From Plantago ovata (lineage: Eukaryota; Streptophyta; Magnoliopsida; Lamiales; Plantaginaceae), in NCBI GenBank assembly GCA_028274465.1, contig CM051457.1, positions 17,123,097 to 17,187,096 of the forward strand: a DNA stretch of 64,000 nucleotides, in the 5' to 3' direction. The notes under the pieces are model-generated. The model made no database searches. It was not told the origin of the DNA and saw only the letters and a program-made list of their open reading frames with translations. The position numbers were made by a program, and so were the translations under genes. Positions within the stretch are counted from its first letter, which is position 1. Every line of letters begins with the position of its first letter. Shown here piece by piece: positions 25,180 to 38,395 of the stretch.

Positions 25180-25444
25180 TGGGTGTTTGCAACAACTTAA
25201 CTTATCCAGTTTATCACTTATTCTAAGCAGAAGTAGCTTTTTGATTGTTTGCAATAGCTTATAAGCTGCTTAATTCTTTTAAATTAAGGATGATAAGTTG
25301 AAGTTGGAGAAGTTGGGTTGTACCTCCTTCAGCAGCTTCTCCTTAAATTAAGCTGAATTTTAGTTGTTTTGTTCAAAACGTTAGGTTGCAAACACTACTC
25401 CTACAACTTATCTAGCTTTTAAGTAGTTTTTTTGTAAACACCCA
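25180..25444. mobile_element. hAT-like MITE with terminal inverted repeats (copy 1), nested in or beside a related fragment to 25532
   Basis: The left end tgggtgtttgcaacaactta is complementary to the right end tttttgtaaacaccca. Interior holds repeated ttaagctgcttaatt and ctccttaaattaag phrases in both orientations. A second similar end (attacaaacactccca) at about 25515-25532 suggests two related termini. No clean target duplication was identified. Confidence 0.6.
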
Positions 25445-26236
25445 TCAAATTCTCTAATAAGCCAACTTTTCCAACTTCTCCTTAAATTAAGTCACTTATT
25501 TTAAGTTGAAGATATTACAAACACTCCCATAGGTTTATGTATTTTGGGGTATACTCTAATATATGGATGTACTAGTTTAGCTTCAGATGATCAATCTCTA
25601 TCTAGAATTATAATATCATTGAGGTTGGGTCATATTTGTAATAATAGGTTGTTTCGTGTATTTTAGTTTTAAGTTCTCGAGAGCATTTCTTATACTCTTT
25701 TGTGAACAGAAGATTTTTTGCCGCTTCAAAAATAAAAAAATTGTGGTCAATAATGTTGCAATAAAATAAGAAATGTTGAATAACATTAAAACTAAATAAC
25801 ACAGACACAATAGAGTTTTCAAAATGCAAGAATAAAATTATAATTATTCCTGGAAAGCCTCCAAGGTCAAAAGATTACTAGCACATTAATCTACAAATAA
25901 GAAATCACCAAACAAACTTTGGGATTTTCAGTGCGCAATGCACAACCTCAACTAAATTACATGCAAGGATAAACCTTGTGAAATCCACATCGTAAATGAG
26001 ACTTTTGCCTGTCATTTTCCTAAAAAAGATTGGTGCAATGCGGATGGACTTAACCACTTAGTAGTAAATATGTAACACACAAGATCATCAAAGTAATGCT
26101 TTGATACTTGTATGGACTCTACTTAACTCAAGTGTGAGAGTGCAAGTGTTTCTACTTCTTAACTGATGTGAGCATAAATGTCAAGTGCATGTATTGGTCG
26201 TGTCTTTGAAGTGTTGTCAAGTTACACTGATCAGTC

Positions 26237-26336
26237 NNNNNNNNNNNNNNNNNNNNNNNNNNNNNNNNNNNNNNNNNNNNNNNNNNNNNNNNNNNNNNNN
26301 NNNNNNNNNNNNNNNNNNNNNNNNNNNNNNNNNNNN
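26237..26336. other. Assembly gap, exactly 100 N
   Basis: 100 consecutive N, the usual placeholder for a gap of unknown size between scaffolded contigs. The duplicated blocks abut it on both sides. Confidence 1.
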
Positions 26337-27549
26337 ACTAGTTAGTCTACCGATATTTTTGCTAAGGGTTGTAAGAAGATAGTTTGTAGTGATCAAGATA
26401 AATTTTGCAAAGGATGTTTGAATGCCTGTCTTGCTTGATGATCAAATGAAATGGCCAAAGGCCTATACTATATACCAGTGCACCTTCTTGACCGACGGTG
26501 GAGATCGATCTAATTGCTTGATGATGTAATGGCCAAAGACTTATATATACAAGTGCACCTTCTCACCCTATTTGACGATCTAATCTAACGGTTGTGACAA
26601 ACTTTCTAGATTCTTCCTACCTCAATCTTATCCTACATTTCTTTTGAATATAATAATATATACAAGAACATTTAGAGATTTACATGATAGTCAACTTCCG
26701 TAATTAGTACATGGATACCACAATCGACCGTGGGTGACACGCTCATGTTAATATGCCAAATTTTGATGAGATTCATGTGAAAAGAGAAGAGAAACAATGT
26801 GGTACAACCGAAACTACAAGAAAAGAGAAAAACATAACATATAACGCAAAACTCTTGTATTCAAGTATCACACTTCTCTTGTAAAATAGCATGAGATCGA
26901 TATAATGCCAAAATATAAATTACAAAATGGAAGAGAAACATATATTTACAATTTTACCTACAAATAGACCATCGCCATTATGTTTCAAAACAATACCATC
27001 CAATCGCTAAGAGATAGTAGTAAAATTACACTTTTACTATTACAATCTTGAACTAATTTGTTGTCAAATGCATCACACAAACTTGTACGGAGTGTTTTTC
27101 AAGGGAGATGGAGGGAGTACAATACCTTTGACAGCAGTGGTGGCTCATAACTTAACTGTAGTTTAACTGTCAGCACCAATTAGACGATACAGTTGATGCT
27201 TATTTAAGTTTTAATTTTCAGATTCAAGATTGCATTTGGAGTCCTGAACCAATCCCATTGGCCAATCAACACGGTGGACTGTCCCCTATGTCGCCCATAC
27301 CTATGTGACTGACTCACGCCACCACCTTATCCCTTTTTTCCATAATAACAAATCATAAACAACCAGACACTTTCCAAATATAGTAATTTATTTCCCAATG
27401 TCAGACCCCACTTGGTCCATCCATCATTTTGGTTCAATGAATTATAAGAGGCTTTATGGGGTTCACCCATCTCTCCTCTCCTCACCACCCACCCAAGTGA
27501 CTTGCCCTTTTGATTCTTTTAATTATCTGGGCAAGAATCTTGGAGAAAA

Positions 27550-30436
27550 ATGCTAATGGAAGACCTCTCCAATGATCGAACCACCTTTGGGAAGATGGGT
27601 TATGGGTATGTTCATTTCCTTCCATTTTCATGCTTTTTTTTCTTGATTCTGTGATGTGGGTTATGTGTGATTTTATCAGAATTATGGTTTTTGTTTTGAT
27701 CCATAACGTCGAGATGTAGATTTAACTAGTAGGGATGTTTTTTCTGTTTGGATTCTAGTGCTTGATTTGGTTTTGTTGTTAGTTTGTATGATCAGTGCCA
27801 AGACTGGAGGAATTGAACATGATCACTACCTTTACATGTTGAATTAGGAATTTGGCTTTACAAATAATTAGCTTGTACTTTCGCTCTATTAGTTGTACAT
27901 TCCGGCAGTTAAGTTTGTTACTGATTGTTGCTTCATGTTAAGAGTTAAGACCAAATGTAACTTAAATTTTTTGCATCAACCTTCTCGGTGTTTAATTCAT
28001 CCAGATTCGAGATCTTCACTTTTAGATTGCAAAAATAGCGGGAAGTATTCAACTTTTTTTTGTGTGCATGAATCTCGAATTGCAGGATAAAAATTAAGTA
28101 TTGGTTGTCAAATCAGGTCTTTTTTTTAAAACCCGTACCGAGATCATTATGTATAATATGTAGAATGTTGCAAACTTTCCATTTTACTCATATGTGGCTG
28201 CTGACTTTAATTGGTTTCGGTGTTGTGTTACGAACTCTGTTTTCGACTGTGGCCAATTGTTTCTCTTATTGTTAAGTGAGTTGTGAATTCTGATCTTTAG
28301 CTCGTCAAGTAGCATTGGATCTATGTGAAGATAGATAGATCCTTATTAAGTTCTTGAATTGGATTGTGTGTTGCCTAGTTTTAATTACTGATACATGATA
28401 TGTGGTGTTTAGCTTCCATGTGATGATAGATCTTTACTCAATTAGCTTCTGCTGGTTTTGTTTTATGTAGATGCAAGCATTACAGGAGGCGGTGCAAGCT
28501 TCGAGCTCCATGTTGTAACGAGGTCTATGATTGTCGCCATTGTCACAACGAAGCTGCGGTACTATATCATGTTCTTCACTACTTTAATGTCAATTGATAT
28601 GTTTTCTTGATTTTTTCTGTGTCTTTATTTAATGGAACAGAGCATGCTGCGGATCATATTTGATCGCCACGAATTGGAACGCTCTGATGTGAAACAAGTA
28701 TGTTCTTAGCAGAAATGTACTCTTTCTGCTTCAGCCCTTCGTTATAAACTCGATATACATGATACACACTAATTGTTCTAAACTTGACAAAAACATTGCA
28801 GGTTATATGTTCTGTTTGTGACACCGAGCAGCCAGTAAGTCCTAATTACTTTTGTGGTTACAAGTTCCTATATATATCTACAGTAGTTCATTATTAATCT
28901 TTCTTCCTTCATCCAGGTGGCACGTGTTTGTACGAACTGCGGTGTTAATATGGGAGAATATTTTTGTGAAGTTTGCAAATTCTATGACGATGATGTAATT
29001 ATCATTCAGCTCATCTAATACAATCTCTCTGAAGAAATTCAATCTCCAGTTCTTACTTCAACTCTAACGCGTGATCTTGCTTTGGTGCAGGTCAGCAAAG
29101 GACATTTTCATTGCGATGACTGTGGAATATGCAGGTTGATGAATAAGAAAGGATTTCATACTTTATTTTTTTCCAATGGGCCTTGTTATATTCTCAACTT
29201 CTTGGAATGATCTGTTTTAATTTTACTCTTTTACTTATTCATTTGTTCTCTTTTAAATATAGGATTGGAGGGCGAGAGAACTTTTTCCACTGCAAGAAGT
29301 GCGGTATGGGAAAATACTTTTTTCCTGTATTCAGTTCTGTTTATGCTTTCTTTACTTATTACAACTGTTGTTTTGTTGAAGCAGGTTCTTGTTATTCAAT
29401 TGGTTTGCGTAATAATCACATATGCGTGGAGAACTCCATGCGTCATCACTGTCCTATATGCTACGAGGTCTACTAGCTCCCTGTAAACTGCTTTTATTTC
29501 TTTAATCACCAGACCTGTATTATAACTGACATTGCTCAAATTTGCAGTATCTCTTCGACTCCCTTAAAGATATAACTGTTATGAAATGTGGACACACCAT
29601 GCATTCTGAATGTTACCACGAGCTTATAAAGCGTGAGAAGTAATGACTGTTTTACCTTTCATATATACGTTAGCTTCTCTGCGCATCTTAATATACTCAT
29701 CACTTTTTGTTATTGTGTTCAGGTATTGCTGCCCCATATGCTCAAAATCGATCATGGACATGTCCAGAGCCTGGAAAGAAATTGACGAAGAGGTAGGATT
29801 TATAGATATTAGCACAGAGCCACAGACAGCTTTTGGATGTTGATCGTAAATAACTTGGTTGAAAATGTGATGTTCATACAGATTGAGGCGACTGTCATGC
29901 CAGACGAATACAGATACAAGAAGGTACTTCCCTTCTCAATTTTGAAACAAATATATTTAGGTTTCGTTTGCAATGCATACGAAAATCAATTGTCAACTGT
30001 TTGTAGTTGAAATTGTGTTAAAGTGGCTTAAAAGTAGAGATTAAACTAAGAATACAGTTGATAGCATATATTTAGTATTTGGTTTAAATTTAAATATGTA
30101 TCGGAGTTTTGGAATTTGAAACACTGCTTCTAGCTAATTGCTAGATGCTTACTTTAAGAGGATCTGAGTTTGCTTAACAAAAACTTCGGTTTTGTGTATA
30201 CCATTGTAATTCATATAATTGCTTATGAAAATCGTTTGTAGACACAGCCTTAATATAATGAATCGATGATCTCTCTGTGTTACTGAAATGAACCGGTTCT
30301 TGATTGACAGGTGTGGATTCTTTGTAATGACTGCAATGACACGACTGAAGTGTACTTTCATATTATTGGGCAGAAGTGCAGCCATTGCGACTCATACAAT
30401 ACCCGCACAATTGCACCACCTGTGCTTCCTCAATAG
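27550..30436 (+). CDS. CHY/CTCHY/RING zinc-finger E3, RZFP34/MIEL1-like (copy 2)
   Basis: Same twelve-exon structure as the gene at 17927-20815, shifted by 9621-9623 bases. I compared the exon segments and saw no coding difference; changes are confined to introns (for example one T fewer before the second exon acceptor, and a ta insertion in the fourth intron). Intact open frame, 269 aa. It is probably the same locus assembled twice rather than a true paralogue. Confidence 0.93.
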
Positions 30437-32151
30437 GGTACACTCGAGTTGTTTTCGATGGTGTGCCACAAAGGTGATGATGTATTTGGGTCAAAGTTAT
30501 GTTTCATTCGCAACTTAAATGGATTTAGTGATATTTTGTTGGCATAGACAACTTGTCTAAGAGAGTATGCATTCTCCCATTCACCTGGAGAAGAGAAAAG
30601 AACTCGGGCACTCAGCCAAATGATTGTTAGAATATTGTTGTACTGATTATTTGTGAGGAACATTATCAGTGCCTTATTGTTTCCAACTGTCTACTAAATA
30701 CAGCTGGGAATCTGGGATTAACCATATGTGTTGTATATGACTCTTGTGGCTATGTTTATTCCCATGCACAATTATGTGATGATATTTATTGGAAGTTGGG
30801 TTTTACACTAAGCAATTTATCTGATCCAGTGGCTCATTAATTGTGGACTAGATTGGCTGATCATCAATGATGTTAATATCTGATCTGATGATATTCTTGT
30901 TTAGCATGCTTGATGAAGCCAAATTTTCCTCACCAAAATTGTGAGTTATAGACCTTGTCATTCAAAAAATAAAATAAATTGTACCCATACTAAACATAGT
31001 AAAAAATATAAAAATTTACTCACCAGTATTTAAATCTAGGGACACTGTAATCTGAACAAGGAGAATATATTATTTATAACACAAAAATTGGCCAACCAAA
31101 GTGGAGAGTAGATGTATGAGTCTCATGACTCATGGGAATGAAAAGTATTGAAGCATATATGTTACTCAGATAGTCGTACTCGGATGGAGACCAAATTATA
31201 TAATATTATTATACATCAACATCTTACAAAATGGTAAAAAGAAGAAAATTGAATTCAATAATCCTCTATAGTCTCTTGGTGTCCTAAGTGGTTACCCGGC
31301 ATTTAAAAAAAAAATTAAAAAAATTCTTAAAGCTAGCAAACTATTCGTCGCCGTCGTACGTTCTCTTTCAGTTTGGGTAGTCTTTCCCATTCATTCATGA
31401 CTAGAACTGGAGCACCGCGCTGGTAGGGGTCCATCATGTTTATGTGTAGTACTTCTATATTTTAACAATTTTAAATATGTTATCTCCAAAGCTCCCATAA
31501 AACAACCTTGTCTGGCACATCTCTATTCCATAATTCAGCGCACCGGAGTGCCGCTTTGGCCAAGCATGAAGCATATTGCCTCTTCTAATAGTAGCCTGTA
31601 CTGTTGTCTTGTCCGTCCATTGGTGTTTGTACACAGTAGTGGATCAATGAGCAAAATGTCGTTGCATATTTCCTGAGAATGCTGCTAAGTATTATAATGA
31701 GAATGAGGCCATATATGTCACCACTTTCCCTTAATAAACTAATGGAGTATCATAATCTATAGAAGAGAACATCTGCGAATAAGATATACATGCCGTTTGA
31801 ATTTTATAATTGGAACCAAGCTGAGGTGCAATCATAATAAGAATTCCATGCAAATTACCAACTAACTTCACTATGTAATACAACACTTCCAATGGTGAGT
31901 CAAACAAAAACATAATAACATAGTAGTTTGAAGCGACCAACGTGAAGAGCTCTATCTATCTTAAAGGGCGAAGGCTATCACCACCACCACCAAATTTGAG
32001 ATTTGTTTAACTCACTCCATTAATCCAGCAGCAACTTGTCTTGTACCCAAGAATAGTTTGAAGCGAAAATAGCAGGCTCAAATTGGATTTCAGTCGAGTG
32101 AAACAGCCCACTCACGCCACTTGGATGTTCGATCATATGTTCTGTTTCTGA

Positions 32152-33528
32152 CTTGAACAAGTTATTGAGCTTGGCCGCCAATATGAAACCGTACTCAGTT
32201 GTCCTCTCTCTCAATGTTCGACAAAATGCGTTACCTGGATATCCCCTTTGACAAGCACACTTTCGACATTTCCATCTCTCTCTTCCATGATCTGCTCACG
32301 TCGTCGTGTTATTCCATTTAACCAATTACTGAGTTTCCTTGTCAAAATTGAAGAGTACTATGTTGCACTCCAACTGTTGGACAAATTGCGTCACTTAAGC
32401 GTTCCATTGGACGCTCACCATTGTGATTAACTGCCATCTGTCTTAAATCTGGCTATGTGCTCAATGATTGCACCTACACCACTCTCATTAGAGGGCTGTT
32501 TTCGGATAACAAGGTCACCGAGGCTGAGATATTGTTTAGAAAGCTGTCGTTAAAGAAGCTGTGTAAGCCTGATATAGTTAGTTATGTTTAGCGCTGTGAT
32601 TGATGGGTTGTGCAAAGCTGGAAAGGTTGATGATGGGCTTAAACAATTTTCCGAGATGGCTGACAAAGGTATTTCTCCGAATGTAATCACGTATAGTTCG
32701 ATTATACATGGTTTATGTGCTTTGGGACGATGGGGAGAGCTACGAGGCCGCTTAAATGAGATGTTCGCCTGCAATATCTCTCCGAATGTTGTAACTTATA
32801 ATATATTGATCGATGCATTTTGCAAACAAGGAAATGTCAAAGAGGCCAACTATGTGTTGGCAGTTATGATTCCAAGAAATGTTGCACCCGATGTCACAAC
32901 TTTCAAGAGGACTCTTCTTGGGTAACAAGGTGACAGAGGCTGAGATATTGTTTACAAGGTTGTCGGCAGAGAAGATCTGTGACCCCAATTTAGTTACGTA
33001 TAACACTATGATTGATGGCTGTCCAAGGAAGGACGGGTGGAAGATGCTGAGAAGGTTCTCCAAGTTATGAGGCAAATAAATGTCGCTCCGACTGCTGAGA
33101 CGTACAATGGTTTGATAGATGGATTATGTAAGAACAAGAAGATTGCTGAAGCATTTTCAGTCTTAGCTATGATGAATCATAGTGGTGTTGATCCCAATAT
33201 ATCTACCTATACATCCCTCATTCGAGGCTTGTTTAAAGATGGAAAACTTGAAGCTGCAATGAATCTATTTCATTCACTTCCTTCGAAAGGTTTGAGGCCC
33301 GATGTTATAACATTTACCCTGATGATTGATGAACTTTGTCAAGTAGGGCTTATAGATGAGGCAAAAGGTATGCTTATGGAAATGGAGAAATGTGGTTGTT
33401 CCCCTAACAGTGTCACATTCAATGTTATTGTCAAACGTTGCCTTGGACGAAGTGACCTTCCTGGGTTGCAACTGCTCTTGGAAGAAATGGAGAAGAAGGG
33501 TTTCTCACCGGAGGCAGTCCTTGTTTGA
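32152..33528 (+). pseudogene. P-class (RFL-type) PPR pseudogene, copy 2
   Basis: Carries the same frameshifts, the same deletion join (here near 32902) and the same intact 163-codon terminal stretch at 33037-33528 as the copy at 22530-23906. Shared lesions show that the decay predates the duplication, or that both are one locus. Confidence 0.88.
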
Positions 33529-34801
33529 TATTCCCGGTCTATGGGAACATTTAAGAGTACTGGTGTGGGTTGCACTTTGGGTAGGGTAGCTTGTGTACCG
33601 CCACGCCTGGTTTTGATGGTTGATCTTATTCGATGTTACTGATGGTTCGGAGCTTTTGGGGCCGGGTGAGGGTTATGTTTTTCTGGTTTCAGGTGATTGC
33701 TTTGGACAGTGGAGTACCTCATTATGCATGGTAAGTAATTTTTGCTATCTTTTTAATGTGAAAAACGTGACGTGGGTTTAAAATCCCTGCTTTTATAACT
33801 TCCAATTACCGTGAGTTGTTACGGTGAGCTTTAAAGGGTTGGATGATCTTAGTCTTGCTCATTACTAGTGCTAATTGGGAATCTTACTTTTGGTTTTGGC
33901 TATGTGAATAATTGATCTTGTAAGAACCACCGATATTGACCGAATGGAGAAACTTTTGGTAATTTTTGGCTTTTTGCATTGAGGTTGTGAAACGAGTATT
34001 GCTACTAAAACAAGTAAGGATTGTTGTATTCATTCCAGGTGCAATCGATTGGAGAGGCTTTGTAATAATATATTGTTAAATGTCTGGGTCGTATACTGTA
34101 TTTAGAAAAGGACTATTAGCATGTAAAGGTTTGAAATCCTGGAGTCTGTAATTGTGAGGCTTTGGTTTTCGTTTCTGTCTCTTATAAACTGGTATGGACG
34201 TTTAACTATGATTGAGTGATCTTGGGGTTTGTTTTAAGTATTTCCATTTAAGTATTTTCCGAGCATTCTTTATGCTAAGAATGCTCTAGAAGTAATAAAT
34301 CTTTTTTACCGTTTCAAAATTAAAACAAAAATATTAGTTTCATCATAATAAAGTGTTAGTTACATTAGTTTCATTATAAAACGGTGTATTGCAAGTGAGA
34401 AAGAGAACACACTAAACACGCACTTGATCGAGTGGCACAAGTAACATTTACTAACCAATGAGAATTAGGTGCGGAAGCATATAACAGATTTAGGAATAAG
34501 ATACAAATCACAAAAGCGGTTAAACAAATAAAAAAAGTGTTCTCTGTAGTTGAAGTTAATATGTTATCAACGTAGGACTCAAGATTAGTACTGTTTTTCA
34601 TATTAAAAGGTTGTGAACCATGACGTTTTTGATAATGGAGGAGGTCTTGTTTGATCGTGATATTATTAAAGCTTTGAAGTTCATAACTTTGATCCTTTGA
34701 AATTGGTGTGGAGTATTATTGATGGTGTATGTGTGCTGGGTGAATGAGACTCTCTTGTCAAAAATTTGTTGTTGAAAGTAAGTTGTGATTCATATTATTA
34801 T

Positions 34802-35067
34802 GTGGGTGTTTGCAACAACTTAACTTATCCAGTTTATCACTTATTCTAAGCAGAAGTAGCTTTTTGATTGTTTGCAATAGCTTATAAGCTGCTTAATTCT
34901 TTTAAATTAAGGATGATAAGTTGAAGTTGGAGAAGTTGGGTTGTACCTCCTTCAGCAGCTTCTCCTTAAATTAAGCTGAATTTTAGTTGTTTTTGTTCAA
35001 AACGTTAGGTTTGCAAACACTACTCCTACAACTTATCTAGCTTTTAAGTAGTTTTTTTGTAAACACC
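34802..35067. mobile_element. hAT-like MITE (copy 2)
   Basis: Counterpart of the element at 25180-25444: tgggtgtttgcaacaactta to tgtaaacaccca, with minor homopolymer differences. Confidence 0.6.
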
Positions 35068-35866
35068 CATCAAATTCTCTAATAAGCCAACTTTTCCAAC
35101 TTCTCCTTAAATTAAGTCACTTATTTTAAGTTGAAGATATTACAAACACTCCCATAGGTTTATGTATTTTGGGGTATACTCTAATATATGGATGTACTAG
35201 TTTAGCTTCAGATGATCAATCTCTATCTAGAATTATAATATCATTGAGGTTGGGTCATATTTGTAATAATAGGTTTGTTTCGTGTATTTTAGTTTTAAGT
35301 TCTCGAGAGCATTTCTTATACTCTTTTGTGAACAGAAGATTTTTTGCCGCTTCAAAAATAAAAAAATTGTGGTCAATAATGTTGCCAATAAAATAAGAAA
35401 TGTTGAATAACATTAAAACTAAATAACACAGACACAATAGAGTTTTTCAAAATGCAAGAATAAAATTATAATTATTCCTGGAAAGCCTCCAAGGTCAAAA
35501 GATTACTAGCACATTAATCTACAAATAATGAAATCACCAAACAAACTTTGGGATTTTCAGTGCGCAATGCACAACCTCAACTAAATTACATGCAAGGATA
35601 AACCTTGTGAAATCCACATCGTAAATGAGACTTTTGCCTGTCATTTTCCTAAAAAAGATTGGTGCAATGCGGATGGACTTAACCACTTAGTAGTAAATAT
35701 GTAACACACAAGATCATCAAAGTAATGCTTTGATAACTTGTATGGACTCTACTTAACTCAAGTGTGAGAGTGCAAGTGTTTCTACTTCTTAACTGATGTG
35801 AGCATAAATGTCAAGTGCATGTATTGGTCGTGTCTTTGAAGTGTGTGTCAAGTTCACTGATCAGTC

Positions 35867-36345
35867 CACCTTTATATATAAGTGAGACCCATGAAGACCA
35901 AGTAGAAACTCTTCTAGAGAAGTAAATCAATGAGATCTCAAAACAACCGTAGAAACGGCCTAAACGTCTTCAAGTATTGATAACTTTTTTTGTCTCCAAT
36001 AACCATCCTTCAAATGTGGGGAGCATTTCAGAACCGGGCACAGCTGCCTTGACTGATTTGTAACAAACTCCACTTTTCTAGTGAGCTTTTCTCTAACAAA
36101 CTTTCTATTTATAGCATAACAATACTTGGTCTTCGTGCCAAACTTGGTGAGCAAGTAAGGCTCTTCAGTACGTTAGAATTCATGTGTCTAACAAACTTGG
36201 CAACTTTGGTATTTAAGTTAAGTTTAGGATGAGAGACAAGACATTACCCATGTTGAGAAAAATATTGTCACGTCATTTATCTCAACATTTGATATGTTGT
36301 GCTAAATGTGGCTTAACATAATTCTCAACATAGAGGTGAGACTTG
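35867..36345. other. Single-copy intergenic sequence right of the duplicated block
   Basis: A minus-strand frame at 36154-35960 is open but not recognised (KTKYCYAINRKFVREK). Otherwise no feature. Confidence 0.35.
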
Positions 36346-36594
36346 CAGTGGCAAATCCAGCAATATATTTGAGGGGGGTCTGAATTTAATTATATGTTAT
36401 TCTATATATGTAAAAATATTTTGTGCCCAGTTAAAGAGAGGATTCATTCGAACTCATGCCCAGCACCTCAACTCAGCTGGGTCAGACCATTTGGACAAAT
36501 GGGAACAATGTAAACTTTTAGTACTACTCTTTTACTTATTACAAGTTGAGGGGGAGTCAAGTGACCCTGCTCGAACCCCTTCAATCCGCCACTG
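36346..36594. mobile_element. Non-autonomous hAT-type element with perfect 8-bp target duplication
   Basis: Left end cagtggcaaatccag, right end aatccgccactg (inverted complement with few mismatches). Flanking 8-bp direct repeat gagacttg occurs at 36338-36345 and 36595-36602. Length 249 bp, no coding capacity. The 8-bp duplication is the hAT hallmark. Confidence 0.9.
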
Positions 36595-36602
36595 GAGACT
36601 TG

Positions 36603-38290
36603 TCTGCGTGTAACACTAACAATAATTTCTAGCATAACTAGTATGACATAAAATATATGCGTGTACGAGAATACATAGTAAACATAAAGTAAAATTATCA
36701 TAACAATAAAATGAAGCAATATAAATTTGGGAACACTTTAAAGTAGACAACTCTATCGTTATAGTTGAAGTATACTCACACATAATGTCTCGTACAAGTT
36801 TGATTCAATATTACTTAGTATGGAAATTCAATATTTTCCATCAAAAGATCAAATAAGGAGTTTTCGTTGATCATATAGATAGGGATGTGAAATTAAGCCG
36901 AGCTATAGTTAAGATCCGCGCATTGACCTTATGTGTGGATTCTTCGTCATTAGCTTGCTACACATGTTGTCTGTATGTACTGTAATATTTAAATTCATTG
37001 TTTCATGGAGTGGAATTTTGACAAATTGGACTAATACTTGGTTTATTTTGTCCTATATGCGAAGCAGGAATAACCCAATGGTGAGTAAGATTGGAACTCT
37101 TGAGTCAAGAAAATTTCAGATCTTCTTAATGGTAAATGTTTAAGACCTTCTTCGTCATTTATTTTTATTTCCACTCTTATTTAGAATTTGACTATGGTAA
37201 TATGGATCCTTTTTAAATATAGATAGTCATTTCGGTGTTATAGATAGTCAATTATGCCAGTTTTTTACAGTATAATGTTTCATTACATCTTTTTCCTTCA
37301 TAAATTGCTTAAATTGGCAAGAGAGTTATGTTCAAGCTAGTTTGGAAAGATATTTAATTATATACCCCATGTTAGTCTGACTAATGAATATTAGGACAGT
37401 TTTGCTTTTATAAATAGGATAGGTGGTACAACAAGGACAAAGGATATATAACTGGCTCTTTGGAACTCGATTTCAAAACTCAATTTGGCAAAACTACTTC
37501 AAGGAGAAATAGTGAAGTTTATTAAGGAAATGGAGAGGAATTGTATTTGGAGTTAAATTTAGGGAAAAATAGATGTATAGAGTAGGGTAATAATTATGTT
37601 TAAAAAGGAAAATAAATTTCTTTTATACCAGGTACGGAATTTGAGGAGAATATGTGGTGGAAGTTTTATTTGTGGATGTAAAATAATAGTAAAAGTAAAT
37701 TAAAAAAAATCAAAATCTGAAAAAAAAAAAAAAAAAAAATCTCAAGTAGAGTTTTGGCATGAATACTACTGGGTCTATTTTGGAATTGAACTCCAAACAT
37801 GAAACTCAATTTAGAAGCTCCAAAAGTGAGTTCCTTAATTGAGCTCCAAACCTACCGTAAGTTGTAAGTTTTGCTACTAACATAACATATAACATATGAA
37901 GTTTCATATAAATATCCACTAACCTTCATCTTCGTCCCTCATGTACTTTTCACAAATTAAGATGGTCCATCAATAACTATACATGAGTGGAAGAAAATAG
38001 AGGTCTATATATTTTATGTATATGCTCATTTGATCACGTTTGATATAGTTAAGGTACCTGGCTATAGCTAGCTAGCTATGTGCCCATGGCAACATGTAGT
38101 TTGAGATAAAATATGCAAAATAGAGATTATGAAAGACCTAAAGAAACTGATTACAAACTTAGAGTAATCAAATGGAATTGGACATGAGCATAATTATGAT
38201 TGATCCTATATATATAGTGGAACCCAGATCTGGATGGGAAACTTATGCGTAACTATCTGACCGTTAATGTATGTATAATTATTAACTAAT
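36603..38290. other. AT-rich intergenic sequence
   Basis: No supported gene. Includes an A-run at 37721-37738 and AT-rich sequence with phrases about ctccaaac and gaactc(g/a)att repeated near 37470 and 37790-37850. Confidence 0.4.
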
Positions 38291-38295
38291 ATTTC

Positions 38296-38395
38296 ACTCC
38301 AAATAGGATGCTATTTTGGAAAGATCCTTGAGTAGATTAACATGTCTAGCCTTATGAGAAGGCAAGTGACAAGCCATCTTAATTGTTGACGAGGT
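38296..38395 (+). pseudogene. Relic of a GARP (Myb-like) exon of a B-type response regulator
   Basis: After aaatag at about 38307 the plus strand reads GCYFGKILE, stop, INMSSLMRRQVTSHL. It aligns with the exon at 44177-44253 of the nearby gene (CYPKEILQLMNVPGLRRMQVASHL), including the shared acceptor aaatag|gatg. An in-frame stop and missing flanking exons make it a dead fragment. Confidence 0.7.

Larger units (their letters stand above)
16710..26236. repeat. Duplicated block, copy 1 (9527 bp), ending at the assembly gap
   Basis: Starts at actagttagtctaccgata and runs to the first N. The same sequence recurs from the last N to 35866, with offsets of 9621-9623 at matching landmarks (for example 18271 and 27893, 20528 and 30149, 23415 and 33037). 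Most differences are one-base homopolymer length changes in non-coding DNA, plus few substitutions. Includes a local tandem of about 77 bp at 16800-16945 (gcttgatgat ... caagtgcacctt). Confidence 0.97.
26337..35866. repeat. Duplicated block, copy 2 (9530 bp), starting at the assembly gap
   Basis: Begins actagttagtctaccgata directly after the gap and ends at actgatcagtc, the last bases of copy 1. Right of 35866 the sequence becomes single-copy. Differences from copy 1 include g/c at about 27828, a one-base substitution cluster near 27878 and many +1/-1 homopolymer changes. Confidence 0.97.

Noticed and set aside
16710..35866. Reading the two 9.5 kb blocks as a tandem gene duplication
   Set aside because: The boundaries coincide with a 100-N gap on both sides and differences are mainly homopolymer lengths, so an assembly overlap is the simpler explanation.
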